The notes under the pieces are model-generated. The model saw only the letters and a program-made list of their open reading frames with translations. It had not been told where the DNA came from and did not search any database. Shown here one piece after another: positions 8,707 to 16,149 of a DNA stretch of 48,203 nt. A program made the translations under genes and the position numbers. Within the stretch, counting starts at the first letter, position 1. The number at the start of each line of letters is the position of its first letter. Origin of the DNA: a virus; the IMG/VR virus record IMGVR_UViG_3300042463_001005, positions 1-48,203 of that record; one strand, given 5' to 3'.

Positions 8707-10518
8707 ATGAATACAATACATATTTTAACAAGGTGTAGTAGACCTCAAAACCTACTAAAAGTTGCTAATTCAATTCCTAAAGCAAGTGATGTTGTTTGGC
8801 ACATTATATTTGATTCGACTCGATTAAAAGATATTGATGTTGAATTATTAACTCAACTACAAGAATATAGCCCAAGAGTTCATTTTGAATACTCTCAAGG
8901 TGGAGACTATTTATATCCACAAATGAGTAGAATTATAAAAGATACCATTAAATCGGGTTGGATCTATTCTCTAGATGATGATAATATTTTACATGAAAAT
9001 TTCTATGATAAAATAAAAGAATCGATTGACAATTCTGTAGATGGAATTGTATTTAATCAACATGTTGCTGGAAAAGATTTTACTGGCGTAGATGTTAGGT
9101 ACGCAAAGCCAGAAAATATGAAAGTTAGACATATTGATTTAGCTCAATTTGTTTTAAACAGAAGAGTATTTGATCGAATAGAATTTGAAGGTGGTTATGA
9201 TGCTGATGGTAGATTTATTGAAAAGGTATATGAATCCAATCCAAATTCATTTCTTTTTATTGATGAAATTTTAGCACATTACAATTATCTACAAAAAGCA
9301 CCTAGTGCCAAAGTTCCTAAAATTCTTTATATTGGAGAAGGAACACCTGATTTAAAATCATCTTACTATGCAAGTTATGAATCTCAAGATTTAGATGTTG
9401 AATATATCAAAGATGATTCAAATATTTTTGAAGATTTAGCTAGAGTAAAACCAATTGCTATTGTTAGCGCATATGAAAATCCAGAAGATTTAAAAACTCT
9501 TTGGAATGCGCCACATGAATTTAGAAAAATGTGGATTAATGTAGAACCTAATGATCCATTGACCGGTGAAAAAGCATATAATTGTGCAATGACAACGATG
9601 ATGAGTTTTGATAATTCTAAATTGATTTCATATTTTACTCCAGCATATAACACTGGTGAAAAACTTTTAATGACATATAATTCACTAAGGTCGCAAACAT
9701 ATATTGATTGGGAGTGGGTGGTTGTTAATGATTCTAGTGATGGTGGAGCTACTCTTAAAATAGCAAATGCAATCGCATCAAAAGATCCAAGAGTTAGAGT
9801 ATTTGATATTAATCCGAAAAGTGGTGGTAATATCGGTGAAGTAAAATGGAGAGCTGCGACTTTATGTCGAGGTTATATTTTAGCAGAATTGGACCATGAC
9901 GATTATTTAGTACCTACATGCACTGAAGATTTATTTAATGCTTCACAAGCACATAAAGATGCCGGATTCTTTTATACAGATTCAGCAGAAATAGATCAAA
10001 ATTGGAATTCACTAACATATCCAGATGGATTCGCACTAGGATATGGAAGATATGTTAAAGAAACTGTTCTAGATAAAACATTTAAAGTTGCTGTCTCTTC
10101 AAATATAAATCCAAAAACAATCAGGCATATCGTTGGAGTACCAAATCATGTTAGAGCATGGAGGCGAGAAACGTATTTTGAAATTGGTGGACATTGTAGA
10201 GATCTTGCAATTGCAGATGATTATGAACTAATTGTAAGAACATTCTTAAAAACGAAAATGGTTAGAATACCTAGACTCGGTTACTTGCAATTTATCTACA
10301 ACAATGGCAATGTTATGAATTCACATGATTTGGCTAGAAAGGATATTCAAAGAAGAGTTCGTTCTATTGCATGGCATTATAATGAGCAGATTAAAAATAG
10401 ATTTGAGGAATTAGGCTATAAAGATTGGGCATATGAAGAAAATCCAAATAATCCACTTAATACTCCTAGTAAATTTGGCAAAGAAGAATGCTATGTCAAT
10501 GAAATATACAAAATATGA
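8707..10518 (+). CDS. Two-domain glycosyltransferase
   Basis: The 603-residue protein appears to carry two GT-A domains with a Rossmann-like linker. The N-terminal domain has a metal-binding triplet in YSLDDDN (Asp90-92). The middle part, from KILYIGEGTPDL at about residue 205, looks like a nucleotide-binding segment of GT-B or PIG-L type proteins. The C-terminal domain is a clear family 2 enzyme with YFTPAYNTGEKL near 309, WEWVVVNDSSDGG near 336 and LDHDD at 395-399 as the DxD site. Fused glycosyltransferases usually add two sugars in succession, so it may build a disaccharide. It begins five bases after the oxygenase stop and overlaps the next glycosyltransferase by four bases. Confidence 0.8.
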   Translation: MNTIHILTRCSRPQNLLKVANSIPKASDVVWHIIFDSTRLKDIDVELLTQLQEYSPRVHFEYSQGGDYLYPQMSRIIKDTIKSGWIYSLDDDNILHENFYDKIKESIDNSVDGIVFNQHVAGKDFTGVDVRYAKPENMKVRHIDLAQFVLNRRVFDRIEFEGGYDADGRFIEKVYESNPNSFLFIDEILAHYNYLQKAPSAKVPKILYIGEGTPDLKSSYYASYESQDLDVEYIKDDSNIFEDLARVKPIAIVSAYENPEDLKTLWNAPHEFRKMWINVEPNDPLTGEKAYNCAMTTMMSFDNSKLISYFTPAYNTGEKLLMTYNSLRSQTYIDWEWVVVNDSSDGGATLKIANAIASKDPRVRVFDINPKSGGNIGEVKWRAATLCRGYILAELDHDDYLVPTCTEDLFNASQAHKDAGFFYTDSAEIDQNWNSLTYPDGFALGYGRYVKETVLDKTFKVAVSSNINPKTIRHIVGVPNHVRAWRRETYFEIGGHCRDLAIADDYELIVRTFLKTKMVRIPRLGYLQFIYNNGNVMNSHDLARKDIQRRVRSIAWHYNEQIKNRFEELGYKDWAYEENPNNPLNTPSKFGKEECYVNEIYKI

Positions 10519-11177
10519 TTACATTCATAATACCGACTCTATGGAAATCCGACCGTATTTTCAAAACTATTGAAAGTTTTGAAAGTTGCAAAAACATGGA
10601 TGCTGAGCTTATTATTATCGACAATGCGCAGAAAGGATATGCAAGCAAGGATTATAGAGTTACAGTTATTAAACCAAAATCAAACATATTTGTCAATCCT
10701 TCTTGGTCAATAGGCGTAACACTTGCACAGAACAAATACGTTTGCCTACTTAATGATGATATATCGATTAACATTGATTTTTTGGTAAGAAAGTTCAACA
10801 CGTTGATCCAAAAAGATTCTAATTTTGGAATGATTGGTCTCTACAAAGATAATCTTTTAAATTCTGAAATTAATACGTTCAATGATTTTATAGAATTGAC
10901 TGAAATAAATGATAGAGGATATGGTTTTGGTTGTATGATGATTCTTAAAAAAGAGAATTATATAAAAATACCAGATTGTTTTAAGATATTTTTTGGAGAT
11001 GATTATCTATATTTCTATAACAAAGACCTCATGAAACGAAAAATATATTGGATCCAAGGACTTAAAACACCAGGTGAAGTTTCAGTAACCAGTAAAGAAT
11101 TTGAGGATTCTCACATGCAACAAGAACATACGTTCTGGGATCAAGAGATTCAAACCCTAATTAACAAAAATAAATAA
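10515..11177 (+). CDS. Family 2-like glycosyltransferase
   Basis: This 220-residue protein has the short GT-A pattern: MITFIIPTLW at the start, AELIIIDNA near residue 30, NPSWSIGVTLAQNKYVCLLN near 61-80, and Asn80-Asp81-Asp82 as the metal site. A GYGFGCMMILKK segment near 132 matches the acceptor-side loop of small family 2 enzymes. It is shorter than the usual 250-300 residues but appears complete. It overlaps the two-domain glycosyltransferase by ATGA, so the two are translationally coupled, and three bases separate it from the second oxygenase. Confidence 0.75.
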   Translation: MITFIIPTLWKSDRIFKTIESFESCKNMDAELIIIDNAQKGYASKDYRVTVIKPKSNIFVNPSWSIGVTLAQNKYVCLLNDDISINIDFLVRKFNTLIQKDSNFGMIGLYKDNLLNSEINTFNDFIELTEINDRGYGFGCMMILKKENYIKIPDCFKIFFGDDYLYFYNKDLMKRKIYWIQGLKTPGEVSVTSKEFEDSHMQQEHTFWDQEIQTLINKNK

Positions 11178-11180
11178 TAT

Positions 11181-11780
11181 ATGAACTTTCAAAACATCTT
11201 TACAAAACCTGAGAATGATCCTCAGAATTATTACTGGTTCGATAAGGGATTTACCGAACAAGAATTAACTAAAATTTATAATGACGTGGATTTAATTCCA
11301 TTTGAGCAAGCTACAATTATCGGAGGAGAATCAACTAATGTCGATAAAAAGGTACGTAGTTCTAGCATTAAATGGATTCCTCAAACACAAGAATGGGGAT
11401 GGCTTTATGATAAATTAATGGCCATGGCAATTGAGGCTAATGACCATACCTGGGGATTTGATTTAATTGCAGCACCAGAAGCAATTCAATATACAGAATA
11501 TTACGATGTTGCAGGTGGACATTATACATGGCATCAAGATTTAGGAACTGGAATGGCATCTAAAAGAAAAGTTTCTATAACAGTTCAGCTTTCGGATGGC
11601 GGCGAATACGAGGGCGGCGATTTAGAAATTTGGGGAGGTGGAGATTGGATTCGACAAGCCCCAAGAGGACGTGGTAATGTTGTAGTTTTTCCATCATATA
11701 TGATGCATCGAGTTACTCCCGTTACTAAAGGAACTAGAAGATCTTTCGTTCTTTGGGTAGGCGGAGAACATTACAAATAA
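11181..11780 (+). CDS. Prolyl hydroxylase-like 2OG-Fe(II) oxygenase (PKHD type)
   Basis: The 199-residue protein shows the full PKHD/P4H-type active site. His118-x-Asp120 lies in HYTWHQDLG, the distal His176 in FPSYMMHRVTPV, and Arg186 in TKGTRRSF is the 2-oxoglutarate anchor. GGDLEIWGGGDW near 145-156 and GRGNVVVFPS before the distal His are typical of the family. The size fits a single catalytic double-stranded beta-helix. Bacterial and viral relatives hydroxylate proline, including in collagen-like proteins. This phage encodes a long GPT-rich collagen-like fibre about 6 kb away in the same block, which makes that fibre the leading candidate substrate. Confidence 0.85.
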   Translation: MNFQNIFTKPENDPQNYYWFDKGFTEQELTKIYNDVDLIPFEQATIIGGESTNVDKKVRSSSIKWIPQTQEWGWLYDKLMAMAIEANDHTWGFDLIAAPEAIQYTEYYDVAGGHYTWHQDLGTGMASKRKVSITVQLSDGGEYEGGDLEIWGGGDWIRQAPRGRGNVVVFPSYMMHRVTPVTKGTRRSFVLWVGGEHYK

Positions 11781-11790
11781 TATATAGTAC

Positions 11791-12735
11791 ATGAAGTCAC
11801 TATTAACATTTGAACAATTTGTATCTGAAGCCATTGTAAAAGATGAGTTTAAAAAGGTATGCATTACTAGAAGAAAAGATTTAGAAGATTCTTTTATAAC
11901 TGGTGATGAATATCATACTCCTGAATATTGGTGTATTTTAACTAGAGATATAGATGTTGTTGATGTTCCAAAAGGACTTCCTGTACTTAATTATGATCGT
12001 GGTACTTTAGAGCAACTTTTAGAAAAAGGAGCTATTCGTCCCGATCAGATTTATAATAAGATCGAGGCTAGAAAAAATATATCATCAAAGTCAGCATTCT
12101 ATGAAATGCATCAGGATAGTAACTATATTATACCTAGCGTTACAGATCCAAGCGAAGTAAAGGATCTTAATTTTCCTATTGTTGCTAAGCCTGATAATGA
12201 GCATAGCGGATTAGGAATCGTTGTTTTTAAAGATGAAGAAGATTTTGATTCTGCTGATTTAAGCAAATTCACTTCATTTTCTGAAAAAATAGATATTACA
12301 GAAGAACATAGATACTGGTTATGGAGAGGAGAGTTGATCCAATGGGCTCAAAGAGTTCCGTTAGATGATGAAACTGCTGATATTTCTAAAAAAGATCCAG
12401 AAAAAGAAACTAATTTTTCATATATCTGTAAAGATATTAAGAACATTAAACCAGAACATTTAAAGGTTTTAAGATATTTTTCAGATGCCCATTCAGATTT
12501 AGACTTTTATGCAATTGATTTAGCTGAAACTAAGGATGGTAAAGTTTATGTTTTTGAAATGAACTCGGAACCAGGTGCATTATTTGGTATCATGTCTATT
12601 TTATATCAAAAGATCTATGAGGATTATTATGAAACCGAATTGTCTCAAGATACTGTAGATCTTTTAAAGAAATTTAAAGAGGAAGATACAGCACAGAATA
12701 CAAAACAGAATCCAGCTTGGAAAGTAGAGAAATAA
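11791..12735 (+). CDS. RimK-like ATP-grasp ligase with capsid-targeting-like N-terminus
   Basis: The 314-residue protein has the ATP-grasp core. FPIVAKPDNEHSGLG at 128-142 supplies the ATP-binding Lys133 and a Gly-rich loop. DFYAIDLAE at 238-246 and VFEMNSEPG at 254-262 supply the Mg-binding acidic and Asn residues. Such enzymes join a carboxylate to an amine; RimK-type members add amino acids to protein tails. The first 14 residues, MKSLLTFEQFVSEA, are unlike a RimK start but resemble the T4 internal-protein targeting peptide MKTYQEFIAEA, with a possible cut after Glu13. Two other proteins here share this start (22795 and 23296). The stop overlaps the next start (TAATG). Substrate unknown. 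Confidence 0.75.
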   Translation: MKSLLTFEQFVSEAIVKDEFKKVCITRRKDLEDSFITGDEYHTPEYWCILTRDIDVVDVPKGLPVLNYDRGTLEQLLEKGAIRPDQIYNKIEARKNISSKSAFYEMHQDSNYIIPSVTDPSEVKDLNFPIVAKPDNEHSGLGIVVFKDEEDFDSADLSKFTSFSEKIDITEEHRYWLWRGELIQWAQRVPLDDETADISKKDPEKETNFSYICKDIKNIKPEHLKVLRYFSDAHSDLDFYAIDLAETKDGKVYVFEMNSEPGALFGIMSILYQKIYEDYYETELSQDTVDLLKKFKEEDTAQNTKQNPAWKVEK

Positions 12736-12974
12736 TGGGGTACCCTAATAACAAATGCATGGTTTTAACCATATATGTACACCATATGCTCGTCGACGAG
12801 CTTTTTGATTTTTTAAATGATAGGGTAGAAATTCCACCTCAATATTGGTTTTCAGAGACCGATGCTCCATATTCTATTTCAGGAGGTTATATAGCAATTC
12901 ATTTAACATACGACCAATATGTTAAGGTTCGTCAGTCTAGAACCTGGTCAGATCCATTTGAGCAGTTGGATTAA
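12735..12974 (+). CDS. Small protein of unknown function
   Basis: I place the start at the ATG of the TAATG overlap with the ATP-grasp gene, giving 79 residues; the frame is also open upstream from a TTG at 12717, which is less likely. The protein has an amphipathic MLVDELFDFLND segment and a Tyr/Trp-rich centre, and no recognised domain. Translational coupling to the ATP-grasp gene is clear from the overlap, but no functional link can be drawn. It is the last gene before the first of the conserved accessory promoters. Confidence 0.75.
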   Translation: MGYPNNKCMVLTIYVHHMLVDELFDFLNDRVEIPPQYWFSETDAPYSISGGYIAIHLTYDQYVKVRQSRTWSDPFEQLD

Positions 12975-13020
12975 ACTTTCTTAAGATTACTCATATAATC
13001 TTAAAATCTTTCACAAAAAT

Positions 13021-13056
13021 TTTACCGTGTCGATTTTTTTGTTTATATTTACATAA
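13021..13056 (+). promoter_or_regulatory. Conserved accessory-region promoter, copy 1
   Basis: TTTACCG at 13021 is followed, 20 nt after its ACCG start, by TATATTTACATA at 13044. The gene starts 26 nt after that. The downstream box resembles the Bacteroidota -7 element TAnnTTTG. Four other copies occur in the window. Confidence 0.8.
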
Positions 13057-13069
13057 ACAATTAGAAATT

Positions 13070-13351
13070 ATGGCAAAGAAACCTAAAGAAATCCAAATCG
13101 TTAACGTTAAGAATCCCAAAGAAGGCAAGTTCTATGAATTTGTTTGGGCTAAAATGACAACATATCAAGGCGAATGTGTTGGTGTTAATGAAAATTTAAC
13201 AAAAACATATGGTGTTAAGTGGTACTCATTCCATGTACCAGCAAGCGACAACGATACTAAGCGAATGGGTCGACCTTATTGGATTTACTCATGTTCTATA
13301 TTTGATATAATTAAAGAGGTAGACAGTATTACTAAAACTAAATATGAATAA
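13070..13351 (+). CDS. Small protein of unknown function
   Basis: The 93-residue protein starts MAKKPKEIQIVNVK and has a Trp/Tyr-rich centre (FVWAKM, WYSFHV, YWIYSC). No family is recognised. The strong conserved promoter just upstream and the one-base TAATG overlap with the following exonuclease gene show that the two form one expression unit. A DNA- or protein-binding partner of the exonuclease is possible but cannot be supported from the sequence. Confidence 0.8.
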   Translation: MAKKPKEIQIVNVKNPKEGKFYEFVWAKMTTYQGECVGVNENLTKTYGVKWYSFHVPASDNDTKRMGRPYWIYSCSIFDIIKEVDSITKTKYE

Positions 13352-14085
13352 TGTATAATCAAGAAGAAATTAAAGGAATGCTTTTTATTGATATTGAGAC
13401 GACCTCTGGGTTTGAAACATATCAAGAAGCTATTACCAATATTCCATCTCTCAAAAGTTTTTGGGAAAGAAAGGCTAAATTTATCAGAGATGAGGACGTT
13501 GAATTAAAGAATCTATCTGATGATGAGATTTATTATCAAAAAGCATCTCTTTCTGCTGAATGGGGTAGAATTGTGTGTATCTCAGTTGGTCAAGTTAAAT
13601 TCGATGAAGAAGGAAATCCATTCATGCAAAAGAAATCATTTTATGGTACCGATGAGAAGGATCTACTTTCAGAATTTATTGAATTCATGAAGATTGTATT
13701 TTTTAAGGCGCCTGGAATCAAATTAGTTGGACATAATATTAAAGGATTTGATATTCCATATATCATCAAAAAAAGTATTGTTCATGGGCTAGATCTACCT
13801 AAACAACTTCATTTACATAAAATGAAACCATGGGAAAACTGTTTAATTGATACATACGAGGTATGGAAAGCCGGTGGCTGGAGTAGCGCAGCTCTTGCTC
13901 ATATTTGTCTTCTTTTAGGTATTAAAAATCCAAAAGATGAAATGTCGGCTGGAGAAGTCGGTGCGGCATATTGGGCTGGTAGAATTGAAGATATTAAAAA
14001 TTATTGCGAAGAGGATATTGAGGCAGCCGGAAGTCTAGTTTTAAGATTTGCCAATATGTCACCAATTAGAAACTCAGATTTTTAA
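13351..14085 (+). CDS. DEDDy-type 3'-5' exonuclease (PolB exonuclease-like)
   Basis: The 244-residue protein has the three exonuclease motifs. Exo I is FIDIETT with Asp14 and Glu16, Exo II is LVGHNIKGFDIPYI with Asp134, and Exo III is NYCEEDIEAA with Tyr218 and Asp222. This matches stand-alone exonucleases related to the proofreading domain of family B DNA polymerases. There is no polymerase domain. Likely roles are DNA repair, recombination or degradation of host DNA or RNA ends. It overlaps the preceding small gene by one base, and the next gene, Hsp20, has its own upstream region. Confidence 0.85.
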   Translation: MYNQEEIKGMLFIDIETTSGFETYQEAITNIPSLKSFWERKAKFIRDEDVELKNLSDDEIYYQKASLSAEWGRIVCISVGQVKFDEEGNPFMQKKSFYGTDEKDLLSEFIEFMKIVFFKAPGIKLVGHNIKGFDIPYIIKKSIVHGLDLPKQLHLHKMKPWENCLIDTYEVWKAGGWSSAALAHICLLLGIKNPKDEMSAGEVGAAYWAGRIEDIKNYCEEDIEAAGSLVLRFANMSPIRNSDF

Positions 14086-14114
14086 AAATATGACAATTTG
14101 GCATAAAAATCAAA

Positions 14115-14131
14115 TTGGCATACTTTTTGTA
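14115..14131 (+). promoter_or_regulatory. Sigma-54-like promoter upstream of Hsp20 gene
   Basis: TTGGCAT at 14115-14121 and TTGTA at 14127-14131 match the sigma-54 pattern TGGCAY-N5-TTGYA. There are 11 nt between the second G of the -24 GG and the G of the -12 element, the canonical distance. The Hsp20 ATG lies about 50 nt downstream. A second TTTGGCAT lies 17 nt upstream. The -12 element has GT where GC is usual. Confidence 0.45.
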
Positions 14132-14178
14132 CATATATTAGTAATGGCATAAGCCAGAAACCAAAAATATAATAAATT

Positions 14179-14553
14179 ATGTTTACAACAAGAGGAACTT
14201 CATTTGACAAAGTAGTAGAAAAAATGTTCGACAACATTAGCGAACCAATCTGGAAAACAACCTGGATTTCAACAGATCAATTCAAAGATTATTATGTTGA
14301 AAACAACACCCTTCATTTAGCAGTACCTGGATTTGAAACAGATGAATTGAGTATTGAAGTTGAAGGTATGGATCTTGTAATTTCTGCTGAAATCGATGAG
14401 AAAGCTTCTAACAAGTTTAAAAAATCATTTGTTAGAAAATTTACACTAGGTTCTGATGTTGATGTTGATAATTTAAAAGCGTCACATACTAATGGAATAT
14501 TGAGTGTTGCATTTTCTAAAAAGACAGAAGTTAAAAAAGTAAAAATTTTTTAA
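14179..14553 (+). CDS. Small heat-shock protein (Hsp20/alpha-crystallin)
   Basis: This 124-residue protein is a compact small heat-shock protein. The alpha-crystallin domain spans about residues 38-118, with NNTLHLAVPGFETDEL near its start and the hallmark GILSVAF near the end. The tail KKVKIF contains the I/V-x-I/V element that links dimers into oligomers. It holds unfolding proteins without using ATP. T4-like and cyanophage genomes often carry such genes, thought to help virion protein folding. A sigma-54-like site lies upstream and the next conserved promoter begins right after its stop, so it looks monocistronic. The J-domain gene 0.5 kb downstream is a natural partner. Confidence 0.92.
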   Translation: MFTTRGTSFDKVVEKMFDNISEPIWKTTWISTDQFKDYYVENNTLHLAVPGFETDELSIEVEGMDLVISAEIDEKASNKFKKSFVRKFTLGSDVDVDNLKASHTNGILSVAFSKKTEVKKVKIF

Positions 14554-14558
14554 AAAAG

Positions 14559-14597
14559 TTTTTCCGTTTGAATTTTTTTGTTTATATTTACATATCA
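14559..14597 (+). promoter_or_regulatory. Conserved accessory-region promoter, copy 2
   Basis: TTTCCGTTTG followed by TTGTTTATATTTACATATCA. The TCCG to TATATTTAC distance is 20 nt, as in the other copies, and the gene starts 29 nt after the downstream box. Confidence 0.8.
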
Positions 14598-14611
14598 TAA
14601 AACAAATAGAT

Positions 14612-14911
14612 ATGTTTAACAACGAAGATTTAGAAAACGAGTTCACGGAAGAACATGATGAACTAGAACAAATTATGAAATCAAACGAAATTAAAGGTGT
14701 TTATCACGACGTAGTCGATCAATTAGTTCGAGCAAACTTTAAAAATATCGAAGTAAATGGTATTGACATTGAGAGAATGAAGCTAATCAACCTCAATAAT
14801 ACTCAACTAATCGACACTTTAGAGTTCATGTTAAGTTGGTTCGTCGAAACTGAGGAATACGAAAAATGTACGATATTACAAAAATATCTGACTGATCTTA
14901 AGGAGGCATAA
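14612..14911 (+). CDS. Small EEYEKC-family protein (UVR-like motif), paralogue A
   Basis: The 99-residue acidic protein ends with a helix pair containing MLSWFVETEEYEKCTILQKY. Two other proteins nearby end the same way (15895-16149 and 16399-16674), so a small family has expanded here. The E-x-E-Y-E-K-C-x-x-L pattern resembles the UVR motif of UvrB, UvrC and McsA, which mediates protein-protein contact. The N-terminus differs between paralogues. The gene has its own conserved promoter and its own terminator, with the stop codon inside the terminator loop, so it is a stand-alone unit. Function unknown; an adaptor role is inferred. Confidence 0.8.
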   Translation: MFNNEDLENEFTEEHDELEQIMKSNEIKGVYHDVVDQLVRANFKNIEVNGIDIERMKLINLNNTQLIDTLEFMLSWFVETEEYEKCTILQKYLTDLKEA

Positions 14912-14923
14912 GCCTCCTTTTTT
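14900..14923 (+). terminator. Rho-independent terminator containing the stop codon
   Basis: An 8-bp stem AAGGAGGC/GCCTCCTT (14900-14907 and 14912-14919) with loop ATAA, then T residues to 14923. The TAA stop of the preceding gene lies in the loop. Confidence 0.88.
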
Positions 14924-14958
14924 ATTATGATACATATTGTATAATTAATTTTAAAACT

Positions 14959-15147
14959 ATGACAGATAAAGAACTTATTTCAGCTTTAACAGCATTAACG
15001 GCTCAGGTAAAAAGAGTTGCTGATGCAATGGAGCGTGAACAAAAGAAATCTATCGTTGAACAGCGCAAAGAAGCGTTAAAAGCAGAAAAGAATGAGTTAT
15101 TATCAAACCTTAGGGGTTCAAGAAACGGCGACACCGGAAGAAATTAA
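14959..15147 (+). CDS. Small coiled-coil protein of unknown function
   Basis: The 62-residue protein is almost entirely helical and charged (KELISALTALTAQVKRVADAM and on), with heptad spacing of hydrophobic residues in the first 40 positions. It probably forms a coiled coil. Its last 19 codons overlap the J-domain gene in another frame (56 bases), unusually long for this compact genome. This could mean that it is coupled to the chaperone, or that its true end has drifted. No family recognised. Confidence 0.65.
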   Translation: MTDKELISALTALTAQVKRVADAMEREQKKSIVEQRKEALKAEKNELLSNLRGSRNGDTGRN

Positions 15148-15898
15148 GGCTGCTTATCGGCGATTGGCAAAAGATTTGCACCCTGATAGAAATCCAAATG
15201 ACTCATCTGCTAAAGATAAATTTCAAAAAGTACAAGAAGCGTACGAGACGTTAGGTAACGTTGACAAAAGAAGCGTGTATGATTCTACTAGAAAATTTAG
15301 TGGATTTAATAGCTTTAATCTAAATGATTTATTCAGCCAATGGAATGGAAATTGGGGTGACAGTTTTGACCGAAATTATAAACAAAACGCAGCAGGCTCC
15401 AATGTTAGAATTAACGCAACATTCACATTAGAAGAAGCATATTACGGTTGTTCTAAGAACTTTGATTTAAATTTTGATAAAGTCAAAGTTGATTTTGCTA
15501 GAGGTTTGCAGAACGGAATGGTTTTAAAGGTATATGGCAGAGGATCTTACAACCCATATAATACAGCTGCGCCTAGAGGCGATCTAATTATTAACATATT
15601 GATTAATCCGGACGAAAGAATTGTAGTTCAAGGGTCTGACATGTGGATTGATCACTATTTACCTTTCTATGATTTAATATTAGGTATCGATGTCAATATT
15701 GAAACTCCATTTGGAAAATATAAAATAAATATACCACCTAAGACCACTAGCGGTAGAGTATTGAGAATTCCTGGAAAGGGAATGCCAATATACCGAGAAA
15801 ATACCTTTGGTAATTTATTTGTTAAGGTCCATGGTGATTTTTCATCGATAACGGATGAACAAATGGAAATAATAAGAAAAATTAAAGAATTAGAATGA
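15092..15898 (+). CDS. J-domain co-chaperone (DnaJ/CbpA-like)
   Basis: The 268-residue protein starts with a J domain (residues 1-66) carrying HPD at 30-32 and the usual YYQTLGV opening. There is a short Gly/Phe/Asn-rich linker (about 68-95) and a C-terminal substrate-binding region from about residue 105, with VKVYGRGSYN and LRIPGKGMPIY. The Cys-rich zinc-finger domain of full DnaJ is absent, so it resembles CbpA or type II J proteins. It should stimulate host DnaK. Phage J proteins are thought to redirect host chaperones to virion proteins or replication complexes. The start ATG lies inside the preceding small gene, and the stop overlaps the next gene by ATGA. Confidence 0.9.
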   Translation: MSYYQTLGVQETATPEEIKAAYRRLAKDLHPDRNPNDSSAKDKFQKVQEAYETLGNVDKRSVYDSTRKFSGFNSFNLNDLFSQWNGNWGDSFDRNYKQNAAGSNVRINATFTLEEAYYGCSKNFDLNFDKVKVDFARGLQNGMVLKVYGRGSYNPYNTAAPRGDLIINILINPDERIVVQGSDMWIDHYLPFYDLILGIDVNIETPFGKYKINIPPKTTSGRVLRIPGKGMPIYRENTFGNLFVKVHGDFSSITDEQMEIIRKIKELE

Positions 15899-16149
15899 TA
15901 GAAGATGCTGAATTTTCAATGGACGAGGATTCTCTTAGATTTTTTAATTCGGTAAGAAATCTACCCAGAGAGAAGATGATGGATCTTGTTTATAAAGCTA
16001 TAATAAATAGAAAACAAGATGCATTAAATAGTACATCATCCAAAGAAGAAAAACTAGAGGCAATTACATTTATTATTAGCTGGTTTGAGGCTAGAGAAGA
16101 ATATGAAAAATGTAATGAACTTAAAAAAATAATACAAGAGATAAAATGA
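15895..16149 (+). CDS. Small EEYEKC-family protein, paralogue B
   Basis: This 84-residue protein ends with FIISWFEAREEYEKCNELKK, matching paralogue A (14612) and paralogue C (16399) in the last 28 residues. The N-terminal part (MIEDAEFSMDEDSLRFF) is acidic and different. The shared tail looks like the UVR protein-interaction motif. The gene is locked between the J-domain gene (ATGA overlap) and the bS21 gene (ATGA overlap), so all three are made from one message in similar amounts. A link with chaperone or ribosome work is suggested by this position only. Confidence 0.8.
   Translation: MIEDAEFSMDEDSLRFFNSVRNLPREKMMDLVYKAIINRKQDALNSTSSKEEKLEAITFIISWFEAREEYEKCNELKKIIQEIK

Noticed and set aside
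9384-9653. Minus-strand open frames, here and in many other places
   Set aside because: They lie fully inside recognised + strand genes and have no supporting motif. All confident genes are on the + strand.
11781-11788. TATATAGT just before the ATP-grasp gene as a promoter
   Set aside because: It is only 10 nt before the start codon, too close compared with the other copies, and the gene is probably co-transcribed with the upstream oxygenase.
12981-13004. AT-rich hairpin TTAAGATTA/TAATCTTAA as a terminator
   Set aside because: The stem is almost all A-T and has no T-run. It may fold but is not convincing as a terminator.
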